Assembly: GCA_041565275.1 (NCBI GenBank)
Contig: JBFGVE010000001.1
Location: 1 to 64,000 of the forward strand
Direction: 5' to 3'
Length of the DNA: 64,000 bases
DNA from: CAWUKT01 sp041565275
GTDB lineage: Bacteria > Bacteroidota > Bacteroidia > J057 > JADKCL01
The position numbers and the translations under genes are program-made. How positions within the stretch are numbered: the first letter of the stretch is position 1; the number at the start of each line of letters is the position of its first letter. The notes below the pieces were generated by a model. The model searched no databases and was not told where the DNA came from. It was given only the letters and a program-made list of their open reading frames with translations. Of this stretch, positions 27,076-35,373 are shown piece after piece.

Positions 27076-28410
27076 ATGCATTCATTATTCTGGTTCCGAA
27101 GAGACCTACGGCTGAAAGATAACGCAGGACTCTACCATGCCCTGAATTCTGGAAACCCGGTAATACCATTGTTTATTTTTGATTGCAAAATATTAGACCA
27201 CCTCCCTGATCGAAACGATGCCAGGGTGACATACATTTTTGATTCTATCGGAGAGTTGCGGAATCAACTGGAGGCGCTTGGCAGTACCTTGTTGATAGAA
27301 TATGGAGACCCGGTCGAGGTCTTCAAAACACTCTTGACCAAATATCAGATCGGTTGCGTATTTACCAATCGGGATTATGAACCCTCAGCCGTTCAGCGAG
27401 ATGCACAGGTTGCTTCCCTGTTGGAGGATAACGGTATCTCCTTTCAAGATTTCAAAGACCACGTAATTTTTGACGGTGATGAAGTAGTAAAAGCGGATGG
27501 AACACCCTATACTGTTTTCACCCCTTACAGCAGAAAATGGAAAAAACGCCTTGAATCTGACTTGAGAGAAGGTGGAGAAGGCCCATTATCATATTTCCTC
27601 AAAGGATATCCCACAGAAAAATATTGGAGTAGCTTTGCCCAGTTGCAACCTTCTTCAGGACCCACACTTGAAGATATAGGCTTCGTAAGGTCTGAAATCC
27701 AAATTCCCACCAGAGAAGTTAGCCAAAAGCTTATTCGGGAATACAAAGACAACAGGAATTTTCCGGCAATTCGAGGAACTTCGCGTCTAGGGATCCATTT
27801 CCGCTTTGGAACGATTAGCATCCGGGAAAAGGCAGTGAAAGCTCAGAAGTTGAGTATAACATATTTGAACGAACTGATTTGGCGAGATTTCTATTCTCAG
27901 ATCCTGAGTCATTTCCCACATGTTGCTGAGCATCCCTTTCGGAGCAAATATGAACACGTTCAATGGCGAAATAACGAAGTGGAGTTCAGGCGGTGGTGTG
28001 GCGGAACGACTGGTTACCCCATCGTAGATGCTGGAATGCGAGAACTGAATGCAACTGGGTTCATGCATAACCGGGTCCGCATGATTACCGCAAGTTTCCT
28101 GACCAAACACCTACTCATCGACTGGAGATGGGGAGAAGCTTATTTTGCCCGTAAGTTACTCGACTTTGACCTGGCAAGTAACAACGGAGGATGGCAGTGG
28201 GCCGCAGGGACGGGAACAGACGCAGCACCATATTTTCGAATCTTTAATCCTTATTCGCAACAAAGAAAATTTGACAAAGAGATGAAATATGTCCAAAAGT
28301 GGGTTCCCGAATATGGTACTTCTGCCTACCCGGAACCTATAGTCGAACACTCATTTGCCCGGCAACGGTGTCTTGAGACCTATAAGTTAGGATTAGCCAG
28401 GGCAGATTAA
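27076..28410 (+). CDS. phrB: Deoxyribodipyrimidine photolyase (cryptochrome/photolyase family)
   Basis: A 444-residue flavoprotein that would repair UV-induced pyrimidine dimers with blue light. It starts MHSLFWFRRDLRLKDNAGL, the typical photolyase N-terminus with the antenna-binding Rossmann domain, then the FAD-binding helical domain with GTSRLGIHFRFGTIS near residue 245, LNELIWRDFYSQIL, a Trp-rich core (WRWGEAYFARKLLDFDLASN) and GGWQWAAGTGTDAAPYFRIFNP. The Asn of DLASNNGGWQW and the W triad region support a photolyase rather than a plant-like cryptochrome. The start at 27076 fits the family; the frame is open upstream to 27034. Confidence 0.92.
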   Translation: MHSLFWFRRDLRLKDNAGLYHALNSGNPVIPLFIFDCKILDHLPDRNDARVTYIFDSIGELRNQLEALGSTLLIEYGDPVEVFKTLLTKYQIGCVFTNRDYEPSAVQRDAQVASLLEDNGISFQDFKDHVIFDGDEVVKADGTPYTVFTPYSRKWKKRLESDLREGGEGPLSYFLKGYPTEKYWSSFAQLQPSSGPTLEDIGFVRSEIQIPTREVSQKLIREYKDNRNFPAIRGTSRLGIHFRFGTISIREKAVKAQKLSITYLNELIWRDFYSQILSHFPHVAEHPFRSKYEHVQWRNNEVEFRRWCGGTTGYPIVDAGMRELNATGFMHNRVRMITASFLTKHLLIDWRWGEAYFARKLLDFDLASNNGGWQWAAGTGTDAAPYFRIFNPYSQQRKFDKEMKYVQKWVPEYGTSAYPEPIVEHSFARQRCLETYKLGLARAD

Positions 28411-28419
28411 ACTAACCCA

Positions 28420-29565
28420 TCACCACTTAACAAACCTCAATCCAAGGTTAAAGACGGTTGCCGGACCAGCAGAGCCTCTACCAGCAAGGAACCTCCCAAC
28501 GCTCAATTCTAGATCAAAATTCTGATTAAACTGGTATTTTCCTCCGAGTCCTGCCTGCCACCACCAGGTAGAAACAACACCTTCCCCTAAAGTCGGCCAG
28601 AATTGGCTGTTGGTGTAGAAAGTAATCTTGGAAGTAGGGAAATAACTGAGGAATAAGGTGGCAGGAATAGCAATAAAACCACTTTGCAGAAGGTCAAAGC
28701 GCCTGTCAATGTTCCAGTAGAAGTCAACCTCAGCGAATAGTTGGAGCTTGGCAGAAAGATTATTGGTATAGAAAACTTGGGTCCACCACAGGTAATTCTT
28801 TGTAGCGAGATAGGGCACAATGATTTGACCGTCTACATACTCACCTTCAGAATTTTTGGCAATAGGCAAGAGAAATGAACTCTGCACAGTGAAGTTGTTC
28901 AGACTGGAAATGGGTTGCCACTTCACTTTAGGACCTATTGCGGTCAATGCTGTCCGTCCCCACGGCCCACGATTTCCGGAAAATAGATTGAATGGAGAAC
29001 CAATTGTTGAATCAAGATACACGGACTGCACCCAAAAATCGACTCCGAAGTTGAGATGGCTGTTGTAACCTAAAACAAAGTTCCCGATTCCTGAGTAGTA
29101 ATTGCTTCGGTATTTTTCATCAACTGCATCCCCATTGACATCAAAAAAGGCCTTTTGAGTGTACAATTGCTGGAAGAATTTGGCTTCGAACTGTCCCCAC
29201 TGGAGCATTGAAGAAGGTGTAAAAAGCTGGAGACGGTTGCCCTTCGGCTCCACACTTCTTTCAGCTTCGTAGTCTGAAACTCCCTCTGAGGCCAGGATTT
29301 CGTTGGCCGATCCCTCAGGATCTTCTTGCGGTATTTGGCTGGTCTGCCCCCGGGCCAAAGCTTTATCCTTGGTCACTTCAACTTGGTCGTTACTTTTAGC
29401 AGCTACCTCTTCAATGGTGGATGACCCGATCTTCTCAGAAACAAGTGGATCAGATGAATTAACTTTTTCTGTGGTCCAAGACCCTGAACCGGGAGCTGGT
29501 GTATTCGGAGGTTCTGGCTTATCTACTTTTTTTTTTCGTTCAACGCCCAGTCGTAGGTATAGAAG
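28420..29565 (-). CDS. Outer-membrane beta-barrel segment without its own start codon or signal peptide
   Basis: The open frame runs from just after a TAG (29566-29568) to a stop at 28420. It contains no ATG before the Met of the SSMLQWGQ segment; the first conventional alternative start is a GTG at 29374-29376, giving 318 residues. The first about 120 residues are Pro/Ser/Glu-rich linker (KPEPPNTPAPGSGS). From LQLFTPSSMLQWGQFEAKFFQQLYTQ it becomes a Bacteroidota beta-barrel resembling proteins that begin with a G-Q-W-D-x-K-F-F-N-x-x-Y-T motif, ending in VFNLGLRFVKW with a typical terminal aromatic strand. A barrel needs export, and no signal peptide exists here. The frame is one base off the DUF547 gene upstream, across a run of ten A. 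Confidence 0.7.
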   Translation of the reverse strand, partial: LLYLRLGVERKKKVDKPEPPNTPAPGSGSWTTEKVNSSDPLVSEKIGSSTIEEVAAKSNDQVEVTKDKALARGQTSQIPQEDPEGSANEILASEGVSDYEAERSVEPKGNRLQLFTPSSMLQWGQFEAKFFQQLYTQKAFFDVNGDAVDEKYRSNYYSGIGNFVLGYNSHLNFGVDFWVQSVYLDSTIGSPFNLFSGNRGPWGRTALTAIGPKVKWQPISSLNNFTVQSSFLLPIAKNSEGEYVDGQIIVPYLATKNYLWWTQVFYTNNLSAKLQLFAEVDFYWNIDRRFDLLQSGFIAIPATLFLSYFPTSKITFYTNSQFWPTLGEGVVSTWWWQAGLGGKYQFNQNFDLELSVGRFLAGRGSAGPATVFNLGLRFVKW

Positions 29566-30251
29566 CTAAGCTTATAGTTCTCTGGGATGGGGGTAGAACG
29601 GTATTTATTGATGTAAGTGACAAAATTCCTGGCTTCGGCTTTGAAGTCATCGGCATACCATTCAAATATTTGAGAGATCCGAACCGTCCTGTTTTCATCA
29701 TTTACCTTGATAAAGCTCCTATTGTCCATGGCCTCTTGGGTACGCACACTCAATTGAGTTTCTAACTTAGAAGGCATAAAAGCGTAGTTGGCAATGGAAG
29801 GACAGCTCTTGGCAGCGCACACTAAAACAAAATGGGTCCGGGCATCCTTGTAAACCGGGCGAATTTTCTTGTTTTCAATATCGGACAGGGTCAGGGACAT
29901 CCCCCCAACATCAAACTTTTTCTGATCAAAGAAACCAGGGACATCCAGCGGTTTGGTGATCGGATAATGATCAACTACATTTTTGATCACAAGAATATTG
30001 TAGGCATTTATCAAGAAGGCTTTGTTGGTGTTATTACTTTGAGAACTGAACCGATAGCTGGCGATGTCATCGACCAGGGAGTTCAGGGCAGTTGGGTCGG
30101 CTTTGACAGATGCGTAGTAGACACCTCCTGAGGAAGAAACATTAGCTTTGAAGAAGGCGTCCGCCTTGGTAAAAAAGGATTCTCCTCCGTTTCCGAAAAC
30201 AGCGGTAGTCGAGAAGATGCCTATAAAAGCCAGTAAAAAAAGATTCTTCAT
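29523..30251 (-). CDS. DUF547 domain protein, secreted
   Basis: A 242-residue exported protein: signal peptide (NLFLLAFIGIFSTTAVFGN), then DUF547 (Pfam PF04784-type), visible as NTNKAFLINAYNILVIKNVVDHYPI (family core K-A-F-W-I-N-x-Y-N), PGFFDQKKFDVGGMSLTLSDIENKKIRP, FVLVCAAKSCPSIANYAF (Cys-x3-Cys-P family motif) and the terminal F-Y-T-Y-D-W-A-L-N. It has been compared to thiol/peptidase-like folds but has no proven activity. It stops in AAAAAAAAAATAG-like context: the frame ends one codon after an A10 tract. One more A would carry translation into the beta-barrel frame downstream. Confidence 0.88.
   Translation of the reverse strand: MKNLFLLAFIGIFSTTAVFGNGGESFFTKADAFFKANVSSSGGVYYASVKADPTALNSLVDDIASYRFSSQSNNTNKAFLINAYNILVIKNVVDHYPITKPLDVPGFFDQKKFDVGGMSLTLSDIENKKIRPVYKDARTHFVLVCAAKSCPSIANYAFMPSKLETQLSVRTQEAMDNRSFIKVNDENRTVRISQIFEWYADDFKAEARNFVTYINKYRSTPIPENYKLSFYTYDWALNEKKK
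29527..29536. repeat. A10/T10 homopolymer at the DUF547/barrel boundary
   Basis: Ten consecutive T on the + strand (A on the coding strand). With ten A the DUF547 frame reads Lys-Lys-Lys then TAG; with eleven A the frame becomes ...Lys-Val-Asp-Lys-Pro-Glu and continues through the linker into the barrel. Such tracts are prone to polymerase slippage and to sequencing miscounts. Confidence 0.9.
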
Positions 30252-30445
30252 TTCATTTTTTAGGTTTCACTGATGAGCGGATTTACAATAGCCAATATAA
30301 GACCCAGTAGCTCTGCAACCAAATTCGGGCCGGAATCAGAAGGTCAGCCAATGATTTATAAATAATTCGGGGCCGAATTTCGAAAACCCAAGATAATTCT
30401 ACATCTTAGTTAACCTGTTGAGGATTTTTACCCCTGAAGAGGATC

Positions 30446-30898
30446 ATGAAACACGGAATAATTTTCTTTTTGTTATTCTCCTGCTTTGTTTTAGGCACCA
30501 AAGCTCAGTACACAGCTGAGCAGAAAGTTATTATAGAAAATCAGTGCCGGGAGAGGCTGAGTCAATTGATGGATTTGGTAGAAAGGAAGCATTACGAAGG
30601 TTTTGGGAAAATGATGGTCTACACAGGCGGTGACCCTGACCGGGATTACCAGGACAAGCTCAATTTATCGGATCCGCATGAAGACGTCTTCGCAGAACTC
30701 TCTTTGAATAAGTTAGCTCACCACCTGGAAAGGTCTGCACTGTGGCATGCTGATAATTTCAAGATTGTAAAGGGAGTTAAAGGAGATGTGTACATTTTAG
30801 ACATAAAATTCAACTACCCAAACGGAAAGACCAAGAATTACACAATGACCTTTGCAAAGTTGAGGAATGATATACTTTTTTGTCATGCTAAGAAATAA
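30446..30898 (+). CDS. Small secreted protein of unknown function
   Basis: A 150-residue protein with a signal peptide (IIFFLLFSCFVLGTKAQ, cleaved before YTAEQ). The mature part has an N-terminal helix (IENQCRERLSQLMDLVERKHYEGFGKMMVYTGGDPDRDYQDKLN) and a small beta-rich C-terminal half (GDVYILDIKFNYPNGKTKNYTMTFAKLRNDILFC). The layout (helix, then four or so strands) resembles SnoaL/NTF2-like secreted proteins, but similarity is too weak to name a family. It is divergent from the DUF547 gene and convergent with the marR-like gene. Confidence 0.65.
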   Translation: MKHGIIFFLLFSCFVLGTKAQYTAEQKVIIENQCRERLSQLMDLVERKHYEGFGKMMVYTGGDPDRDYQDKLNLSDPHEDVFAELSLNKLAHHLERSALWHADNFKIVKGVKGDVYILDIKFNYPNGKTKNYTMTFAKLRNDILFCHAKK

Positions 30899-30925
30899 TT
30901 TCAGATTGAGAGGTTTGTGGTTAGG

Positions 30926-31387
30926 TCAATCCTTGAAATAGTCTCGCGCTTTGTCCAAAAGTTTATTTATTTGATCAGCTTCTTCATCGGCCAGTCCGGC
31001 AAAGACATCGTCAAATCCAGAAACGGCTGGGTCCATTTCCTTCAACAAAGCAAGACCCTTTTCCGTGATGATCACGTCCATTTTTCTCCGATCTTCCAGG
31101 TTGATCGTCCTAGAAACCAGACTTTTGGCCTCTAACCGGTCTATCAGGCGAGAGACATCGGGTTGTTTATCCAACATCCTTTGCTTCAGGAGTTGAATTG
31201 TACAAGGTTTTGGATTGCTTCCCCTCAATATCCTGAGAATATTGTACTGCTGGTTGGTAACCCCGTGCCTCTTGAAGATAACTTGCATTTGAGAGGTCAT
31301 CCAATTGTGGGTGTACAGAAGGTTAACGATAAGCCGGTGCTTGGAACTTTTGAATTTCGAAACCCTAAGTTCTTCTTCCAGACTCAT
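30926..31387 (-). CDS. MarR family transcriptional regulator
   Basis: A 153-residue winged-helix regulator. Key features: an N-terminal helix pair, VTNQQYNILRILRG (helix before the HTH), PCTIQLLKQRMLDKQPDVSRLIDRLEAKSLVSRTINLEDRRKMDVIITEKGLALL, the winged-helix HTH with the DR-R wing typical of MarR. It starts inside the end of the pirin gene (ATGA overlap), so the two are translationally coupled. By analogy with other MarR-pirin pairs it may repress its own operon in response to phenolic compounds or oxidation, but no operator was identified with certainty. Confidence 0.9.
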   Translation of the reverse strand: MSLEEELRVSKFKSSKHRLIVNLLYTHNWMTSQMQVIFKRHGVTNQQYNILRILRGSNPKPCTIQLLKQRMLDKQPDVSRLIDRLEAKSLVSRTINLEDRRKMDVIITEKGLALLKEMDPAVSGFDDVFAGLADEEADQINKLLDKARDYFKD

Positions 31388-32127
31388 GATGAAAGTTGAA
31401 GTTGATCGGTATAGGTGCGATATCCGGCTTCCTGAGGGGTATTGACGGCAAAAACAGATCCTGGTCCATCAGACGAAAACTGAATATTGCCGGATCCATT
31501 TACCTGAAAATAATCTCCCACCCCGAGCTTTTCCTCATCGACAGTAACGGTTCCAGAGATTACTACGAAGGAGAGGATCGTTCCACTTGCTATTTCAAGA
31601 GAGAATTGGCCAGCTTCAAAGTCAAAACGGTCTAGTTGGACTTTGGTAGCAGTCCACAAGGGAGCATCATCGCTACAAAAATCAACCCGCTTCATGCCAT
31701 TGAAGTCTTCAATCTCAAAATCTTCGGCTTCATATACATTGAAAACAGATGGCCGCTGTAAACTACGGCGAAAATCCGGATCAAGCCAAACCTGTAAAAC
31801 CTTGGTTTCTGGTGCGTATCGTTCTGAATGTGTCAATCCATTTCCGGATTTAAGAACAGAAATATCCCCTTTCGAGAGTTTTACCCACTCTCCACCCTCT
31901 TCTCTTTCTTGCTCAACTTCTCCCTGAATGACATAGGTCAGGATTTCAAACCCTTTGTGAACATGAGGTTCAACTAAGCCCCCTTTTAGGCTAACGATAA
32001 AGGACCACTGGTATACAGTGGAATAACCCTTCGCAGGCGATTCATAGGAAACAGCCTTTCGCTCTTTGACCTTACTTTCGTCGTAATAGGTCCTGGCTTG
32101 ATCTTTAAATCTACTTATAATGGGCAT
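31384..32127 (-). CDS. Pirin family protein
   Basis: A 247-residue bicupin. The metal-binding cupin motif is HVHKGFEILTYVIQGEVEQ near residue 56 (pirin consensus H-P-H-x-G-F-x-T-v-T-Y), followed by KGDISVLKSGNGLTHSERY, which carries the third and fourth ligand positions in pirins, and LQVWLDP. Here the first ligand pair is H-V-H rather than H-P-H. Pirins can be quercetin 2,3-dioxygenases or redox-responsive regulators. It is the first gene of a two-gene operon with a MarR regulator, preceded by a good promoter match at 32200-32230. Confidence 0.9.
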   Translation of the reverse strand: MPIISRFKDQARTYYDESKVKERKAVSYESPAKGYSTVYQWSFIVSLKGGLVEPHVHKGFEILTYVIQGEVEQEREEGGEWVKLSKGDISVLKSGNGLTHSERYAPETKVLQVWLDPDFRRSLQRPSVFNVYEAEDFEIEDFNGMKRVDFCSDDAPLWTATKVQLDRFDFEAGQFSLEIASGTILSFVVISGTVTVDEEKLGVGDYFQVNGSGNIQFSSDGPGSVFAVNTPQEAGYRTYTDQLQLSS

Positions 32128-32199
32128 GCTGTGAATAAGTCTTATTAATCGCTATGATATCCGTCAATTTTTCCGACTTCCAGGTTCAGGAAATGTTTG

Positions 32200-32230
32200 C
32201 AAATATACGCTTACTAGCTCTTTTCTGCAA
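32200..32230 (-). promoter_or_regulatory. Promoter of the pirin-marR operon (TTG-N20-TATATTTG)
   Basis: On the minus strand a TTG (32228-32230) is followed after 20 bases by TATATTTG (32200-32207). This fits the Bacteroidota primary sigma consensus, TTG at -33 and TAnnTTTG at -7. It lies about 70 bases upstream of the pirin ATG, so the transcript would have a leader of about 65 bases. Confidence 0.55.
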
Positions 32231-32358
32231 TAAAACAGGTAATATGTTTATTGTTAAACCCTCATTATGTGGCATTTACAGATATATGTAACTAGTAAAA
32301 GACCTCTATAAATCCAATAAGTGTATAAGTGATACGTCCCCTTATCATGCAGTTTAAT

Positions 32359-34425
32359 TTAGTTAACCGAAGCTCCGTTTTGTATGGAATTCTCTGGATT
32401 CACCAAGTAAAGTTTTCCGTCGAGGTCTTCTGCAAACAAAATCATCCCCCTTGATTCAACTCCTCTTATCTTTCGAGGCTTTAGATTCACAAGTACCAAT
32501 ACCTGCTTGCGTAGGAGTTCTTCCGGGGTATAGTGTTTGGCCACTCCCGACACGATGGTTCGCCGGTCGATCCCGGTATCCACCAGAAGCTTCAGTAACT
32601 TATCTGTCTTCTTCATAGGTTCTGCCTCCAAGATCGTACCTACGCGAATATCCATACTCTGAAAATCATCAAAGGAGGTTTCCGGTTTTGAAGGCTCCAC
32701 CACTACCTTTTCTACTTCTGAGGATGCTGGTTCCCCGGGACCGTCACTGTTCAATTTCTCAATCTCATGTTCGATCATCTTGGGGTCAATCTTCTGGAAT
32801 AAATGCGGAATATTCTTCAATGAATGTCCCTCGAAAACGAAATCCAATTCTTTCAGATCTTTCCAACTCAGTGGGGTAATCTGAAGCATATCGAATATCT
32901 TGGCAGATGTCGAGGGCATAAATGGTTCCGCGACGACACCCAAGACTGCTGCAATATTCAAACCGATATTTAAAACATGACCTGCAGCAGCTATGTCTGT
33001 CTTGATCAGCTTCCAGGGCTCCGTGTCACTGAGGTACTTGTCTCCCAGGCGAGCGATTTTCATCATATCGTTCAGTGCTTCACGAAAACGAAAATTGGAG
33101 ATATTATATCCCGCAGCATTAACATTGGCGTAGAGGTCGTTCACCAAAGTACGCTCAGTTTCATTCAATGTGTTGCGTGCCGGAACTCCCTTAAAATGCT
33201 TTAGGGTGAGTACTTTGACCCGGTTGATAAAGTTGGCGAAAGTAGCTACTAACTCATTGTCATTGCGAGCTTTAAAATCGGCCCAGGTGAATTCTGAATC
33301 TTTGGTTTCAGGCATGATCCCAGTCAAGACATAACGAAGGGCGTCAATATGATCCGGGTATTCCGCAGCGAATTCATGCATCCAGATGGCCCAGTTTTTG
33401 GAAGTTGATATTTTCCGGCCTTCAAGGTTGAGAAATTCATTGGCCGGTACATTGGTGGGGAGGATATAGTCTCCATGTCCCTTGAGGATAGCTGGGAAAA
33501 TGATGCAATGGAATACAATATTGTCTTTGCCGATGAAGTGGTAAAGGGCCGTTTCTTCATCCTGCCAGTAGAGTTTCCAGTCTTTTCCATTTGTCTTTGC
33601 CCATTCTTTGGTCGCTGAGATATAACCGATCGGAGCATCAAACCATACGTAAAGGACCTTTCCTTCGCCTTCTGGCAGGGGAACCTTAACCCCCCAATCC
33701 AGATCCCTGGTGATCGATCGAGGTTGAAGTCCGTCCTGCAACCAAGATCTGCATTGGCCATAGACATTGATTTTCCATTCCTGGTGGTCTTCCAGGATAA
33801 ATTCTTCGAGAAATTCCTGGTACTCGTTCAAAGGAAGGAACCAATGAGTCGTCTCTTTCGTTACCGGAACCGATCCGGAAATCTTGGAACGTGGATCGAT
33901 CAGTTCTTCCGGGCTGAGATCTTTCCCGCAGTTCTCGCATTGATGACCATAAGCTTCTTCGTGACCACAGTTGGGACAGGTTCCGATCACAAAGCGATCT
34001 GCGAGGAACATTTTCTGCTCCTCATCGTACATCTGCTGCGTTTCCCTTTGGATAAGACTGCCTTCATTATGGAATTTCAGGAAAAATTCCTGGGCTGTTT
34101 GATGGTGGATGGGACGTGAAGTTCTGGAAAAATGGTCAAAGGAAATATTGAAGGCGGTGAAAGCATCTCTGATCATTTCATAGTATTTATCGACGATCTT
34201 CTGAGGTGAGACACCTTCTTCAACCGCTTTGATATTAATGGCCGTACCATGTTCGTCGGTACCACATATAAAAGCAACGTCTTCCCCCATAGAGCGCAAG
34301 TAGCGAACGTAAATATCTGCAGGTAAGTAGGCTCCTGCCAAGTGGCCGATATGGATGGGGCCGTTGGCATAGGGTAGCGCCGATGTGACCATACGGCGTT
34401 TGATGGTTTTCTGTTCCTGACTCAT
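32359..34425 (-). CDS. metG: Methionine-tRNA ligase
   Basis: MetG charges tRNA-Met. The protein (about 688 residues from ATG 34425) has the class I signature TSALPYANGPIHIGHLAGAYLPADI with the HIGH motif, a zinc knuckle with two CxxC sets (CPNCGHEEAYGHQCENCG), WFDAPIGYISA, and the KMSKS-equivalent GRKISTSKNWAIW. The C-terminal about 110 residues (from SFDDFQSMDIRVGTI) are a tRNA-binding (EMAP-like) domain that dimerises MetG. A start at 34461 would add 12 residues, but a TATCTTTG box sits between, favouring MSQEQKTIKRR. Divergent from scpA. Confidence 0.97.
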   Translation of the reverse strand: MSQEQKTIKRRMVTSALPYANGPIHIGHLAGAYLPADIYVRYLRSMGEDVAFICGTDEHGTAINIKAVEEGVSPQKIVDKYYEMIRDAFTAFNISFDHFSRTSRPIHHQTAQEFFLKFHNEGSLIQRETQQMYDEEQKMFLADRFVIGTCPNCGHEEAYGHQCENCGKDLSPEELIDPRSKISGSVPVTKETTHWFLPLNEYQEFLEEFILEDHQEWKINVYGQCRSWLQDGLQPRSITRDLDWGVKVPLPEGEGKVLYVWFDAPIGYISATKEWAKTNGKDWKLYWQDEETALYHFIGKDNIVFHCIIFPAILKGHGDYILPTNVPANEFLNLEGRKISTSKNWAIWMHEFAAEYPDHIDALRYVLTGIMPETKDSEFTWADFKARNDNELVATFANFINRVKVLTLKHFKGVPARNTLNETERTLVNDLYANVNAAGYNISNFRFREALNDMMKIARLGDKYLSDTEPWKLIKTDIAAAGHVLNIGLNIAAVLGVVAEPFMPSTSAKIFDMLQITPLSWKDLKELDFVFEGHSLKNIPHLFQKIDPKMIEHEIEKLNSDGPGEPASSEVEKVVVEPSKPETSFDDFQSMDIRVGTILEAEPMKKTDKLLKLLVDTGIDRRTIVSGVAKHYTPEELLRKQVLVLVNLKPRKIRGVESRGMILFAEDLDGKLYLVNPENSIQNGASVN

Positions 34426-34430
34426 GGCTG

Positions 34431-34438
34431 CAAAGATA
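34431..34438 (-). promoter_or_regulatory. metG: -7-like box (TATCTTTG) five bases before metG
   Basis: On the minus strand TATCTTTG ends five bases before the ATG at 34425. If used, transcription would begin at or very near the start codon, giving a leaderless or near-leaderless mRNA. No clear TTG lies 19-20 bases upstream. scpB (45236) has the same box at the same distance. Confidence 0.35.
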
Positions 34439-34523
34439 TCTTTATTCGTGTAAATGTGCATAAATCATGCTTTTTCAACAGAGTATAAGGTGTCATTTTT
34501 GACCTGTCGTCAAGGCCCCGAAT

Positions 34524-35285
34524 ATGGCTTTCGCAATAGAACAAGATACATACCGCATTCACCTGCCCGTCTTTGAGGGTCCTTTTGATCTCTTGCTGTT
34601 TTTTATCGAACGGGATGAATTGGATATCTGCGACATTCCCATCGCTTCCATCACCCAGGACTTCCTTGATTATATTACCCATCTGGAGAGGATGAACATC
34701 GAAGTCGCCAGCGAATTTATTCTCGTGGCCAGTACCTTGATGCACATCAAGGCGAAGATGCTCATTCCCAGACCAGACCTTGATGAAAGTGGGGAAGAGG
34801 TCGATCCACGTATGGAACTGGTGCAGCGCCTGATCGAGTACAAGAAGTACAAAGCAGTGCAGGAAGACCTGCAAAGAATGGAAGAAGAGGCAGGAGAATA
34901 TTTTAAACGAACCTTTGCAAGAAAAGAAGAGAAGCTTTTCCTAGAGTCAGAGTACCCGGAAGATGAATTGATAGGGATCGATCTCTATTCAATCATGCGG
35001 ACTTTCAAGCGTATCTGGGAAAAGCGCGAAGACCGCATGGCTCGGCCCAAACACGTCATTAGAAAATATCCTTACACTGTTGAAGGTTGTAAAGAAACCA
35101 TCTTGAAGTCTTTGGAGAAAAGAGCCAGGATTGACTTCGTTTCTTTTATTATGGACCAACCTACCAAACTCTATTGTGTATTTAATTTTCTTTCTGTCCT
35201 CGAACTGGCCCAGCAACAAAAGATCAACCTGATCATTGGGAAAGGCTTCAATAACTTTTGGATGACCAGACTGGACTGTGAATGA
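34524..35285 (+). CDS. scpA: Segregation and condensation protein A
   Basis: ScpA is the kleisin that bridges SMC heads in the bacterial condensin. The 253-residue protein opens with YRIHLPVFEGPFDLLLFFIERDELDICDIPI, the highly conserved ScpA start, continues with ITQDFLDYI, SEFILVASTLMHIKAKMLIPRP and LVQRLIEYKKYK, and ends with a winged-helix-like C-terminus (FNFLSVLELAQQQKINLIIG). Its partner scpB lies at 45.2 kb in this window. The gene is divergent from metG and convergent with mnmA. Start at 34524 matches the family. Confidence 0.95.
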   Translation: MAFAIEQDTYRIHLPVFEGPFDLLLFFIERDELDICDIPIASITQDFLDYITHLERMNIEVASEFILVASTLMHIKAKMLIPRPDLDESGEEVDPRMELVQRLIEYKKYKAVQEDLQRMEEEAGEYFKRTFARKEEKLFLESEYPEDELIGIDLYSIMRTFKRIWEKREDRMARPKHVIRKYPYTVEGCKETILKSLEKRARIDFVSFIMDQPTKLYCVFNFLSVLELAQQQKINLIIGKGFNNFWMTRLDCE

Positions 35286-35373
35286 AAGCTTCATCACAAG
35301 TCCTGACAATCCCTGGGGTTTTGCGCTACCAGAAAACTCTAATAGTGCTATTGCTTTTCTGCAATTGATCAGT

